64,000 nucleotides of DNA, from NCBI GenBank assembly GCA_013365325.1, contig JABVXV010000269.1:1-64000 (forward strand), given 5' to 3'. The notes below the pieces were generated by a model. That model did no database searches. It was given only the letters and a program-made list of their open reading frames with translations, and had not been told where the DNA came from. The position numbers and the translations under genes are program-made. This document shows, in pieces, positions 34,775 through 46,409 of the stretch (position 1 is its first letter; each line of letters opens with the position of its first letter). Source of the DNA: Dipetalonema caudispina (Eukaryota; Nematoda; Chromadorea; Rhabditida; Onchocercidae).

Positions 34775-36081
34775 ATGGTTCGCTTCTTTCATTTATCGTC
34801 ATCTTTTTTTTCAAATAAAATTTTCTTAAAAAACTGGCATCATTTTAATTTCTGACCGAATATGTTTTTTCGCATTCTTCTAGTTTTTCACTCCTTAGCT
34901 TGTTTGAGTATCAAGGATGTAAATTTTAAGAAGTTCTTAGATTATCTATTAGGATAGGCTCCCTCTCTCCACTCTTTTTAATGAAAATTGATTGAAAAGA
35001 TGGAAAATTGAGTGGAAACATCTATTTCGGTATATCTGTTTTTTATTAGCAAAGAATTTTCAGGAACTTTTCTTCGAAATATTACGTCGTAAAACGCACA
35101 TTTTTTGCGATGTCAAAGAAAATGCAACAGTTTTGGAACTTAAAAAAATAATTGAAGGTATCCTAAAGGTAAGCATGGCCTACTTCAATTTGGTTATTTG
35201 GATTACAGAATATTTTGTCAAAGAAACTTATAATAAAAAGTTTTGTTTAAATTTTTATGCGATAGTTATGCTTTCAGGTGCCAATTAATAAGCAAATTTT
35301 GAAGAAACAAACCGAAGATGGTTTCTGGCACACAATTGAGGACCGTCAAACTCTTTCCGAGTGTGGTTATACTCCTCAGAATTCCCGTGCACAGGCACCG
35401 GCACCCCTAGCGCTTGTTGTTGCTAACGGTAAGGATAGAATAATTTGGAAAAAGTTTCAGTTTTCAAGCTGTTTCGTGTCAGACTTTTAGTAGTAATTTA
35501 GTTTCTGTAAGCATGTTTTCGAAAAAAAAAAGTTCTTTTTTTCCCAGCTTAGAGAAATTAACGATTTTTGATGCTTCAAAAATTTATGAAAACGTTGTCT
35601 AAGTTGCTAGATGCTTTTGTTGCAGTTCTGGCGATACTATCCAGTTGCTGGTTTTTTTAGTTCTTCCAATTCATTGTTTTATCAATAAATAATTTACTGA
35701 TGAGACAACGAATTGGAAGAACTAGAGAAAGGCAAAGGAGAAAGTCAATTTTCGCTTAACTGACTTTAGAAAACTTTTTTAAATTTAAATACCATTATGA
35801 CATGACTATAACCATTTCATTAAAAAAATTGTGATGATACCGAGGGTCTATTTCCTTTAGAAGTTAGGAGATCATCTCAAAGAACTTTCGCAGATATTCT
35901 ACTTTAGCATTTGGCATTTTTAATTTGGACGTTTTAGCGAATGACACACCTTTTTCTTTTCTAACTTAATTTGCTGATTTCGATTTCAGAGGAAGAGGAC
36001 GTTATCATTGAACCGCTTTCAATTCCACCACCTGTACCAGATGCAATGAGGCCTGAACAAGCCGCTACGAATGAACAATGA
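34775..36081 (+). CDS. ELOB: Elongin B (4 exons, 116 aa)
   Basis: Ubiquitin-like adaptor that binds elongin C in cullin-2/5 ubiquitin ligases and in the elongin transcription factor. Proposed exons: 34775-34777 (ATG only), 35064-35168, 35278-35428, 35990-36081. The frame beginning at 35064 reads ELFFEILRRKTHIF and aligns position by position with the start of human elongin B only if a lone methionine precedes it; AAAATG followed directly by a GT at 34778 supplies it. Further matches are LELKKIIEGIL, TLSECGYT and an acidic tail. Length is close to the human 118 aa. The first exon is the weakest part of the model. AATAAA at 36194 is a likely poly(A) signal. Intron 3 holds a long hairpin. Confidence 0.9.
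35652..35730 (+). ncRNA. Intronic hairpin, pre-miRNA-like
   Basis: Bases 35652-35684 pair with 35698-35730: 33 pairs with one A/C mismatch and four G.U wobbles on the plus strand, around a 13-base loop. It lies wholly inside the third intron of elongin B, in the sense orientation, and is about 79 nt, the size of an intronic microRNA precursor. No known seed was recognised; a fold-back element is the alternative. Confidence 0.45.
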
Positions 36082-36831
36082 GCCTGTATTTTTTATAACA
36101 GAACGTTTTTTCATGTAATCTAGCATTGTGTTTTATTGTTTTATTATATCTGTCATTGCCATTTATTTGGCTTGCAAGATTTCGTTTGTATCCAATAAAT
36201 ATTTTTACCATTACAGTGAATTCTTTATCTATTACAGTGTATCTCTGCACTACTTGGAAATACGTAAATGTTATTGGAAAGTAAATATAACTGCTCCTAC
36301 AAATTTACTTCGTTTTTTATTCATTTCATAAATCTATGTCATTTTAAATTAGATTGCTCTCATACATTATTGGTGAAAGGAAGAAATAGTAGTATTCAGA
36401 AGAGATAAAGGCGAAGAATGATTTGATCGCTGAAGAAAGGAATTTTTTCAAAATCGACTAATTTTTTGGATCGTAATCTGATTTCCTTTTCTACTTTTAC
36501 TGTTGGCTATTTTGAACTTCTTTATATTGATCTTGAGAGTGTATGATTACTTAATTCCTGTGGTTGTGAATGGGATGGTTATTTAATGTGTGTATGAGTG
36601 GTGCATGTGTACCTTTTGCTAATTGAAATTTGGTTTCTTCAAACAAACGAGTGGTTGTTTGTCGAACGTAATTGATCTTGTTGCTTTTTTACTTATATAT
36701 TTAAAAAAATCGATGCTGCATCTCTTAATGTTGTGTTCTTATCGGTAATGCTTCAAACTTTTGCTTATTCTCAATGTTCGAGTAATTTTACAAGTTTCAT
36801 GAGTTTGCAGTCATCACATTGAAGAGAAGAG
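36082..36831. other. Short intercistronic region, elongin B to UTP25
   Basis: About 750 bases. It carries the elongin B poly(A) signal AATAAA at 36194-36199 and, at 36804-36810, a TTTGCAG acceptor 21 bases before the UTP25 start. It could be a trans-splice site of an operon or of an independent gene. Confidence 0.5.
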
Positions 36832-39800
36832 ATGATCAAAGGGAAACGAAAATTTTGCAAAGCATTTGGGGTCGATGGTAATACTGCTTCGAATTACTTC
36901 CAACAGCATTTCGAGGAAACTTTGGATCCAGCTGTTGTGGCCACGTTATCAGCATCAACTAGTGAGCCAAAGCGTATTATTCTGGTTGGTTTTTGCATGA
37001 AATTTGTTTTGTGGAATTCGGTTCAGTGAGAACTTATAAACTCTCATGTGCAATGCTATTTTTGCAGGAAGACATTGGGACAGGTTTATTCCAACAGCGC
37101 TACTGTAAGCTGGAAGATAGTACTCTAAAACAAGTGGAAATCGGAAATTTTGGTGTAAATTCGAAATTGATGAAGAACTTTGAAATTCTTAATGGGAACC
37201 CAATGACCGGCGCGCAACTATCACTGTACACTATTATCGGTAGATACATCGATCTTTATGCAGCAGGATTAAAAATTGATTCCATGGTGCTGTTTTCTTC
37301 ATTATTTCTAATAATTACCTTTCTCTCAAGTATATATATATGTTAAATGGACTGAGGGAAAAATCTCCTATCAGTCTTCATCTTTTGAACTTGAAATTTG
37401 AATCGAAATTTGAAACTATAAAATTGAAAATAATTTAGCCGTTGTATTGCTTGCATGCTATCAATCATATTATGCAAATACGAAATATGGTAATAAAGAA
37501 TAAACAGTTTCTGCAAGAGCGTCGCGAAAAAGTGATTTTTTTTTTTTTTTTTTTTGTGTAATTAAATTATTACTTCTAGCTAATCGTTTGCTAACTGTTA
37601 ATAATACTTGTTGTTCTGTCTTGGTGATGGATAAGTTGATCTTCCTTCATTTCACCGGACAATCATGAGGTAGTAGTATGTACTTTTAATCTGACCTCAT
37701 GTACTTGTGACATCCCAGAAAGTTACTAGAATTTTAACCGCTTCTTTGAGAATGAGTTTAGATGGTGCGGAAGAAGAAAGAAATGAGCATTCATTTACGT
37801 TGTTTTACATTTGCACCATGTGTTCTTTCGGATTTATAACTCATCTCACTAAATTTCTATAGGATATTTTAATTAACCAGTATTTTTTCAAGTTTAAATT
37901 CCAAGTTTAGGGGACACTAACCGAAGATGATATCGAAAAAACACGTGACCAAGGATTATCTCGGCCCAAAGTGCTAATAATTTGCCCAATGAAAAAGGAT
38001 GTCCTTCCAATTATTGAAAATTTCCGAATGCTAATTTTTGGTGATTCAGACAAGCCGTTTATTTCGAATTATCGACGTTTTAAAACGGAGTTTGGTGATA
38101 CAGGATTCAAAATATCGGAAAAAAGAAAAGCAAGACTTTCAATAAATCTTCAATGTTTTACTAATCTTCGTTTTTATCTCGTTTAGTTTCCTTAATCGCG
38201 CTATATGCTTTTCTGTATAAATAGATATTCTTCTTTCCTCTTGTTGTGTGTTTGTTGTTTCATTCCATTTTTTTCATATCGATAATTATTTATTACTTAG
38301 AATGTTTTCAGGTTTCGGATGATTACCGGAAGCTTATTAGTGGAAATATTGATGATTGTTTTCGGATTGGTGTTGCAATTGCCAAAAAAAGTTTGAAACT
38401 TTATACGGCATTTGATGAGTCGGATATTTTAATTGCCTCACCGCTGGGTTTGCGGATGATTGTAGGTGAAAGTGGTGAAAATAATTCGGAACGAGAAACA
38501 GACTTCTTGGCTTCCATAGAAGTGCTAATCATTGACAAGGTAGATTTATTTTTTGATAAGGTTTGGAACAGACATACTTGTCAGTTCTATAAAGCTCTGT
38601 TGTTTTTTCAATTTTCTATGGATAGAGAGGAATTATATAATATCTTAGTGAGAGTCTTCATAATTATCAAAATTTCCCACGCTACTGAAATACCAAAAGT
38701 TGAATGCAAATATTGAAGACTTTTGTATTTTTCTCGCTTAAAATTTATGTTACTTAAAGAAAGACGGTCAAAAAATTTAGGCTGATATACTGCTAATGCA
38801 AAATTGGGAACATTTGTTGAATGTTATCAGTAGTTTACATATACAACCGAAGAAACTCACAGTTGATATATCGCGAGTTCGACGTTGGAGCCTCGAACAA
38901 TACTCTAAATTTTATAGGTTTGTTATTTTTTGGAACTTTCGAACAATTTTTTCTATATATCATTATCTAATAAAATTTATTCAAGTAAGGAAGAAGTTAT
39001 ATTATTAGACAAACGGTGCTGATATCGGAAGAACGTCGTGCGGAATGTGATGCGTTATTTGCTCTTTATTGTGAGAATTTTGCTGGATTTGTCAAGCTAC
39101 TTACACCAAGTGAAGGTTTGCTAGATAATGTATGTTTTTTTCTTTGTTTTTTTTTTTTTTTTTCTATGTAGAAATAGACTAAAACTTAGAGCATTACTGT
39201 AAACTTAATGAATACTCGAAATTTTTAAGCGAGTAGTGAAAATTAGTTAATCAGTTTGTCGTATTGTTTCTTCAATTCCTTTCCCTGACTTTGATATCTA
39301 ATTTGATCTCACATTTTTTTAGCATTAGCATTTTTGCTGATTGACTACACATCAGGAAGGATATAAGAAAATACTTTTTCCATTGAAAGTTTCTAGTTTC
39401 ACAATTCCAATCAAATATGTAATAAACATAAAGTCTCGAACTGTTTGTAATTTTCTGTTATGCAGCAATTGATATCGTTATCGGAAATTTCAGCAGTTTC
39501 AGATAGAAATCCCATACTGCCAGGAATTACAGCAAATCGATGTCGACATAGCAGAAAATCAATCTGATATTCGATTTAAATTTTTTAAGGTATTTAATGC
39601 ATAATTCAACAAATGTTGCGCGAATGCTTGAAAGTTGATAAATTTTCTGAAGGAGCGCTAAAGGCTAAAAAAAGATATACACATGCAGATATATGTGGAC
39701 ATACAGATACGCATAACGAGAACAAATGGCAACAATCGATACTATTTTTCGAAATGGATGCTAATAATTTTTCAGGAAACTATTCTGCCGAAGTGTGAAT

Positions 39801-40656
39801 TGGGTACGGTTATCTTTATCCCTTCATATTTTGACTTCGTGAGAATACGGAATTATCTGAAGAATGAAAACGAAAGCTTCGTCCAGCTTCACGAGTATGC
39901 AAAGGAGGGGAAGGTCGGTTTATACTATTAAGCTATGATTGTGATTACTTTCATTTGTCTTCATTATATTTTCAGTTGCTTTTGCTTCCGCCTTCGCTTG
40001 AGAAGTCATTATATAATCAATCATTTTCGACCCAGCAGTGTTAATATATCAAACAGTTCAATTCGATGCTTTCATTTATAGGAGATGAATTTGCCGTTTT
40101 TCTCAGGGAGTTGATTTTTCAGTGGGAATTATAATTTTTAAAATATAATCAGAATTTGCAGGTAGCGAAAGCTCGGGCGTTATTCTACAGGAAGAAAAAG
40201 AAACTTATGCTTATAACAGAACGATTTCATTTCTATCGACGTTACAATATTAAAGTAATTATGAAGTCTTTGTCCTTTTCTATGAGTGTTTTACTTTAGA
40301 AGGGAGAGAATGATTGAGATGCGAATAACTCCTCCGTGGAAGTAGTTTGCAACCATTTCGTTGAGGTTAAACGGTCTTCTAAGTCTTAACTATTGCAGCT
40401 TTAAAATGCTTTATTTTTCAAATCTCTTCTACTTTTTTCTATAATTTAGGGTATCAAGTCGCTCGCTTTTTATCAACCTCCGGCACAACCTAAATTTTAT
40501 CACGAAATGATCAATCAGATAGACTGTAATTATGCTTATGTTCGTGTGCTATATACAAAGTTTGATTTCCTTCGTATGGCTCACATATTTGGTGACAGTT
40601 GCATACGGGAGATAATGTCTTCCACAAAAACAACGCATGTTTTGTTAAGCCGGTAG
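36832..40656 (+). CDS. UTP25: UTP25 / digestive organ expansion factor homologue (10 exons, about 536 aa)
   Basis: Nucleolar small-subunit processome component needed for 18S rRNA maturation, with a degenerate DEAD-helicase-like fold. Exons: 36832-36984, 37068-37286, 37911-38129 (or to 38180), 38312-38539, 38781-38917, 39009-39129, 39494-39589, 39776-39913, 40162-40254, 40450-40656. Family landmarks: RDQGLSRPKVLI, GNIDDCFRIG, SDILIASPLGLR, ADILLMQNWEH, SRVRRWS, FIPSYFDFVRIRNYLK, TERFHFYRRY and YTKFD. It is shorter than the human protein (about 756 aa) mainly because the long acidic N-terminal region is missing, a common difference in lower animals. The end of exon 3 is ambiguous: a GC-AG intron (38130-38311) fits the family alignment better than a GT site at 38181. 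AATAAA at 40671-40676. Confidence 0.93.
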
Positions 40657-41417
40657 AAACTAAGTGTTGAAATAAAACTTCAGTTTATGTGTCCAATTGT
40701 AATCAAATTTAATATTGAACCCTACACTCAAATCAGGCAGTAATATAAAGATACAACTTCGGATAGAGAAAGAAATGAAGAAGTAACTGTTCCACTAATA
40801 TTGGTAGATAAATTGGAATAGCAATCAAATTAATGAAAAAATATCAAATATGGACAAATACCGGACAAATGTATGGATTAGCAGATAAATGGTAATCAGA
40901 TTACAATTTTAACTGAACTGATGATAAGTACGGATAAAACTTATTGAAAATGATAGATGAAACTCTCTTCTCCCTTCAAGGATAAGATGTAATCCTAGAT
41001 ATAAAATTACATGTATTAAAACATTTTAATGCTAAGAAGTGCAAAGTTCTGCCTTTTTAAAAAGGATTGAACATAGTGACATAGTATTTCGATAAACTGC
41101 ACTTTAATCGCAGGAAATGCACCTTAAAAAAAATCTTTGAAAACAGTACCAGAGAAAACAGTTAGCTGTAAAACCGGGATGGAATATCATGCTAAAATTT
41201 TTGGGAAAAGATTTATGGTTTGAGCGTGATGAAAATCGATGAATTGACTAGAGATTTCGAATCTATGCATGGTGACGTAAAATGATTTTCCAGAATACTT
41301 AAGGTGCATTTTGCTTTCACTTTAGAAACCTCATTTATCTTGGTCATTGGTTTGTTTCTGAAACAACGAAATGTTAAAACTTCTTAAATGAAGCCTTAGA
41401 TAGTTGATGGGCGTCCT
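40657..41417. other. Convergent intergenic region, UTP25 to copper chaperone
   Basis: The 3' ends of two genes face each other here. AATAAA at 40671 serves UTP25. No gene or RNA was recognised in the remainder. Confidence 0.5.
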
Positions 41418-42127
41418 TCAACAAATTTGCCTACATTTCTTACCAGTTTTCTGCAATGCTGCAAGTACCGAGTCAGCGGATAATGTGGTTGTAACAACGA
41501 CACGCTGAGCCATTACGTTGATTTGTACATCCGATATATCAGCTGCAATAAGAATTGAAAGGAAGAGAAATGAAATTCCAGAAAGGAAACATTTTTTGCC
41601 ATAAATGAGATCATCGGTTTCCGATATCTCTAATTTCGATGATATTGATCTGTTTAAGAACCAGTTTATCGAGTAGGGAAGCAGAAGCGAATAAAAAAAA
41701 TCCCAAAACTTCCTTGGAACTTAAAAAAGTTACATTAGTGAAGAATGACGTACCCCCTAATTTCGACAATACTTTTCTTGCTGCATTTGCGCATCCTTCA
41801 CAGGTCATATTTAATTCAAATGTATATGTCTGAAATTCAGATGAATTTCAACAGTTAGACCTGGTAGGTAATTTAACATCGGTAACATAATCTGTAATAG
41901 AGATTCATCCTTGCTCAATACTGGAATAGCTGTAGTAAAGGAAGGTTCAAGAATCTGGATTCCTCACTGGATGTCAGCAGCTGTCCTACATACAAATAAA
42001 TATCATTTCCCATGGTTTGCATCAAATCAAATACAAATTGTTTTGGAATTTTGAATTCGGTCTATCTGATAAAATATACACTTTTATGCCTTTACTAAAC
42101 TAAAAGGTAAAATCTCACGTTAGACAT
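41418..42127 (-). CDS. cuc-1: ATX1/CUC-1-type copper chaperone (3 exons, 69 aa)
   Basis: Carries Cu(I) in the cytosol to the copper-pumping P-type ATPase. Exons on the minus strand: 42127-42119, 41829-41754, 41542-41418. The copper-binding loop MTCEGC (Cys13 and Cys16) is followed by ANAARKVLSKLG, an amphipathic helix typical of the family; the end has LQKTGK, where the conserved lysine sits near the metal loop. The first exon encodes only MSN; it was chosen because its GTGAGA donor is in phase and the product then has the length (69 aa) and N-terminus remembered for the C. elegans protein. The second and third exons are secure. Confidence 0.9.
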
Positions 42128-43071
42128 GTAGCAGTACTCTTCAAGTTGAAATACAGGTAACACCGAGCCAATACTGGAATATTAAAGTATAGTGTATGTT
42201 TAAAAACACAAGTGGTTCTGAGCAGATTGATTGTTCCGTTGGATTCTGAATAGCTTCGATTGATCAGCCAAAATTCCGCAAGAAGCAAATTTCAATAGAA
42301 CTTGAAATAATCTGACAAAAAGAAACTTTAAAAGCAAAAATCAAATGATATCGGAGGTGATCAATAAATAGGTGATTCAAATTTGACAATCGACTTCAAG
42401 TCAAAATTAAAGGCAAAAGTACAAAGTTCAGATTTAGCATAAATTTATACTCTTTATTAAAAGATTGTTAAATTGGGTCAATAAAGGCGAAAATCTCGGA
42501 CGGTATAGCAATTTTAGGGGAAAGAATAGTATCTTAAATATATGTTGGGCTACTGTGGCGCGATTGATATATGATCTCTCAAGACTCGATAGGACTAATT
42601 CAGCAGTGTCGCAACCAAATAATGACAATGACATTATACTTCACAATGTAATATTTCCTGATAAACAATTTTCCTGAATATGAAGGTGATCCCAATACGT
42701 TTCCAGAAAAATATATCTTACAGACAGTCCCAATGAGTACATCGGTAACTTCATAAATGTCTCACATTGTATTCCTTGCATTTCATGTGCCATTGCATGC
42801 AATAATCGTGCGACAACTTGCATAAGTATATATCGTCCCCTCTGGTTGGCTATATGCTATCCGGTTTTCCGGAGTGATTTTGGTTTAGATTTTTGAAATG
42901 TGTGGAATATGATGAGCTCATGATGCATTAAATTGGATTACCTGATTGATTTTTGATAATTTCCGTATTTACGTCGGATTTATAAATGGTAAAGTTTTGT
43001 GGCACATGCTGTTCTCAGTCGGTTACCGTCGTGCTTTTCAGGTATCGCTATTTCAATCGCTGTCAAGTGTT
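42128..43071. other. Divergent intergenic region
   Basis: Lies between the minus-strand copper chaperone and the plus-strand CDK2AP1 homologue, so it probably holds promoters for both. TTTTCAG ending at 43041 lies 30 bases before the CDK2AP1 start and is a likely spliced-leader acceptor. No defined promoter motif was seen. Confidence 0.5.
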
Positions 43072-43627
43072 ATGTCTGGTGAAACTGGTGGACATACTAT
43101 ACAACAGTTAACCTCTAATCAATCATCAACTACCGCAACACTTCCACAATATTCGGTTCCGGCTGCTCAGGTGTCAGGGGCATCGAAATATACCCAGTTA
43201 TTGAGTGTTGGTTGTTTACTATTTTTTGACTTTCTAAACTTTAAATTCGTGACTTAGGTTACTTCTTTCTTGATGAAATGTTTGGAATCCTTGTGCTTAA
43301 TTATATCATTGTCTTTTAAAATAATAAATTAACTTATCATATCTTCCTTCTCCCTGCGACCTATGATTAGCTAAGATAAACGGTTCAAGTATTAGTTGTT
43401 CCCCATCATTATCGACTTTCTCCGTATATATTGATTTGAATAAAAGCTTAGGGTCGCAGGAAATTTCAAATATTTTGCAGGTGATTGAAGAATTAGGAAA
43501 GGATATTCGGCCATCGTATACAAACAATAAAATTTGTTCGGAACGTTTGAAGCGAAATATCATCCGTGCTCGGATTCTTGTACGAGAATGCCTAATAGAG
43601 ACTGATCGAAGCGCTCGACAGCAATAA
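43072..43627 (+). CDS. CDK2AP1: CDK2AP1/DOC-1 homologue (2 exons, 93 aa)
   Basis: Small protein of the CDK2-associated family; in vertebrates it binds CDK2 and is a subunit of the NuRD chromatin remodelling complex. Exons: 43072-43206 and 43481-43627. The first exon is Ser/Thr/Gln-rich and poorly conserved, ending SKYTQLLS. The second carries the family core VIEELGKDIRPSY, then ERLKRNIIRARILVRECL and ETDRSAR, matching human CDK2AP1 nearly residue for residue. The junction is phase 0 with a GTTGGT donor. Human protein is 115 aa. It is the first of two closely spaced genes: the next start is 80 bases beyond its stop. Confidence 0.93.
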
Positions 43628-43707
43628 TTTGTTACAATTTGTGGAAGTATACTGGTTTTCAAACTAAATCTTTAGATTTTGGAATTTTGGCTTAAAAGAT
43701 TCCAATT
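43628..43707 (+). promoter_or_regulatory. Operon-type intercistronic spacer with SL acceptor
   Basis: Only 80 bases separate the CDK2AP1 stop from the DPH7 start. ATCTTTAG near 43675 is a T-rich acceptor followed by a leader of about 32 bases. Spacing of this kind is the hallmark of nematode operons, whose downstream messages receive SL2-type (or SL1 in some clades) leaders. No AATAAA is visible in the spacer. Confidence 0.65.
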
Positions 43708-46168
43708 ATGCTGTCCCATTCGCTCGTCCTCCATGAAAGACCCGCTGCTTTGGAATTCATAGAGAAGGGATCACTGAAATGTGTTGTTGCTACATATCAG
43801 TTGCATGATAATAATGCTCATTCTGGTAGCATATATAAATTGCACGGGAACAAAGTGGATAAGCTAATCGCTCTACCTGGCGGAATTTTTCGTTTTGCTA
43901 TACAACCTGATGGACACATCATTTCTGCTTTAACAACCGGATCTATTGGTATCGTTGATAGTGGTTTAGATACTGTGCATATTTTGCCAGTGACCGAAAA
44001 GGAGATTCTACTTTCAATTGCAATTTGCGGAAATTCCGCACTCTGCTCGGATGCCCATGGTACAATGCATGTTATCAACTTAGAAACGGGTATTTTTTGG
44101 ATTAAAATTTAAGTTTTGAGATCGTGAGAACTGGATAGTCTTTTTTTAATTCAATTGAATTTAAAATCTTTTATTATAACTAGATAGCCAACATTGAAGA
44201 TGTTCCTGCGCTTAGTCGTCAAGCATGGATTGTTCTTCTGGGATAAAATAGTCCTAAGGCTGTATGCAAGAACATTTAAAAATATCGCTATATTAGATTG
44301 TATGCAAGAACATTAAAAAATATCGCTATATTAGACTTCAACTGTAAAAGTGCACACTGGAACAGCATACTTTAATGGTATGACGTAGTAATTGTGACGG
44401 TGTAGTATGTAATATTTCGATGTAATATAATCAATATAAAATAGCACGGCGCTGAAGGACTGATTTCTTCAAGAAGATATACATTCTGTGAAGTAATTAA
44501 ACATAAAAAACAGGATTTATGTTGCTAAGATCAGTACTATTCGGATTTTCATAACTTGTTTAAACAACATAGAATGTCAATTTGGGCCTTGACGTAGATG
44601 TTTATGAGGGGCATAACTGGTAACGTAATTAATTAGTTCAAGTGACAACAACAGCTATTACGAGAAAACTATGAGAAAGTTAAGGTTCAAGTCTGCATAG
44701 CTGATCTCGCTTAATATCTTTGGGTTCTACATGAACAGAATGATAATAAGGCTGTGCCAGATGCAACCATTGCTTGTCGGAGGATGAATCATTGAAGGCA
44801 TAGTTGAGAATAGTTTTGAGGAAGCGACCCCATAATAATGTTTATTCTTAGAGAGCACTTTGTTATGCACTAAAAAGGGTACAGTTGGGCAGAGTCAAAG
44901 CACGAAAATATAAGTGTGGATTAAAACAATCTGTGATTTCATTATACATATGAAGGCAATTCCATTTTGCTTTTGGATGCATATGATTGATTTGGCTAAA
45001 ATCGAAACTTTGGACGGTATGCTTAGGCTTGTTATTCAGGGATGGAGTAAAAAGCATTCCGTACATCAGTAATAATTGTGCAAGGAGTTGTCTCTTTGTC
45101 AAGAAGTTTGTCTTTGCCTGGCATTTAAGTTCGAAAGATGGAGGAAAAAACTCTTCGAGCAAATAATTTACCTAATTGCGTATTGTTCCTTACAATCTTC
45201 AAGCAAGTATGGTCGAGCAATATCAGCACTCTTCATTTATTTTCAAATTTTGCTTATCTTAAGTTTCTTCTGTACCCTCTATTTTCAGGAAACATACCTT
45301 TATCCTTTTTGGGACATACTTCACCATATACCGATGAACCGTGTGAAGTCTGGACAACGGTATGGCTTGACCCCAATTGCATCTTATCAGGTGGCGAAGA
45401 TAATTTACTGAAGCTATGGGACTTGCGGTCAGATACAAAACAACCAGTCAATGTTAATAAGACACATAAGTGCGGCGTCATTTCTCTTCATAGAGAAAGT
45501 TCGGATTACATTATCAGTGGTGCATACGATGACCACCTACGCCGTATCGATCTCAGAAATTTTGTTCAGTGCATTCTTGACAAAAAGGTCTATTTCTGAA
45601 ATTCATTTTTGTTTCCGACATTTTTAGACGTGGTCTGAATTCGGAAATTTGTCCTAGAGATAGCTAAAAGAGTGAGATACAGCTGATTAGAGGATTGTAC
45701 TTTGCGTTCCAGAATTTTGTATATTTAAGATCCTCAAATTAGACTAGAAACTAAAATCCTGTATTTCTTAAAATTTTTTTAGCTAGTTGCATGCAAGAAG
45801 ATGTCACCTAAAGAAAATTTGAATCTCAAGTTGTACGGCATAAAATTCAATTTAGTCATGTGGAAGTTTCAGAGGAAAATAAGTATTCAAAAATAGTAAT
45901 AATATATAACTAACATACAAAAAAACACCGATTCATTTTGCAGACAAATGGTAGTGCATGGAGCATACGTATTGCAGATGAAAATTCCTATATTGTCTCT
46001 TGCATGTACGGCGGATGGACAATGATTAAGAAGGAGAATTTTGATATACTCCGGGAAAATAATAAACTGGGCGAGAAATTGTTATACGACGCGGATTTCT
46101 CACCAAAAGCTTCCGTCATTGCTTCTTGCACTTTCAACAATTACACTGTAACTTTTGAAATGGTTTAA
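43708..46168 (+). CDS. DPH7: DPH7/WDR85 diphthine methylesterase-type WD40 protein (3 exons, 301 aa)
   Basis: Acts on methylated diphthine on elongation factor 2, a late step of diphthamide synthesis. Exons: 43708-44089, 45289-45587, 45944-46168. The N-terminus has the family's CVVATYQL segment; later exons show WD40 features, VWLDPNCILSGGEDNLLKLWD, DYIISGAYDDHLRRIDLR and WSIRI, ending with YDADFSPKASVIASCTFNN before the last strand. This is the arrangement in animal DPH7, though the protein is shorter than human (about 452 aa), lacking the insertion before the final repeat. Intron 1 is 1.2 kb and includes a 38-base tandem duplication. The product is the second gene of a likely operon with CDK2AP1 and converges on RGP1, with 241 bases between their stops. 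Confidence 0.9.
44261..44335. repeat. 38-base tandem duplication in DPH7 intron 1
   Basis: The unit starting TGTATGCAAGAACATT at 44261 repeats at 44299 with a single substitution. It is intronic and recent-looking. Confidence 0.9.
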
Positions 46169-46409
46169 ATTGTCGGTTACAGTGAAAGCGCAAAGTTTTT
46201 TTGTTTGTTGGAGTGAAATTCTTCTCTCATAGTTCAGGTGACTTACTTTGTACAAAGATTCATTTCACTGTAATCTTGTTCGGTTACATGTGTAAACCGC
46301 GATAAGTTTTTGTAAAACGGTAAAACCGTGATATATTAAAGTTTCCTTTTCAACATTCCATTTTGCACAGTAACAGAAAAAACTTACATTCTTAGTTTTG
46401 CGACATAAA

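Noticed and set aside
42641..42823. 60-aa minus-strand frame considered as the first exon of the copper chaperone
   Set aside because: It would add a long N-terminal extension unknown in the family; the MSN mini-exon at 42119-42127 gives the expected length and start.
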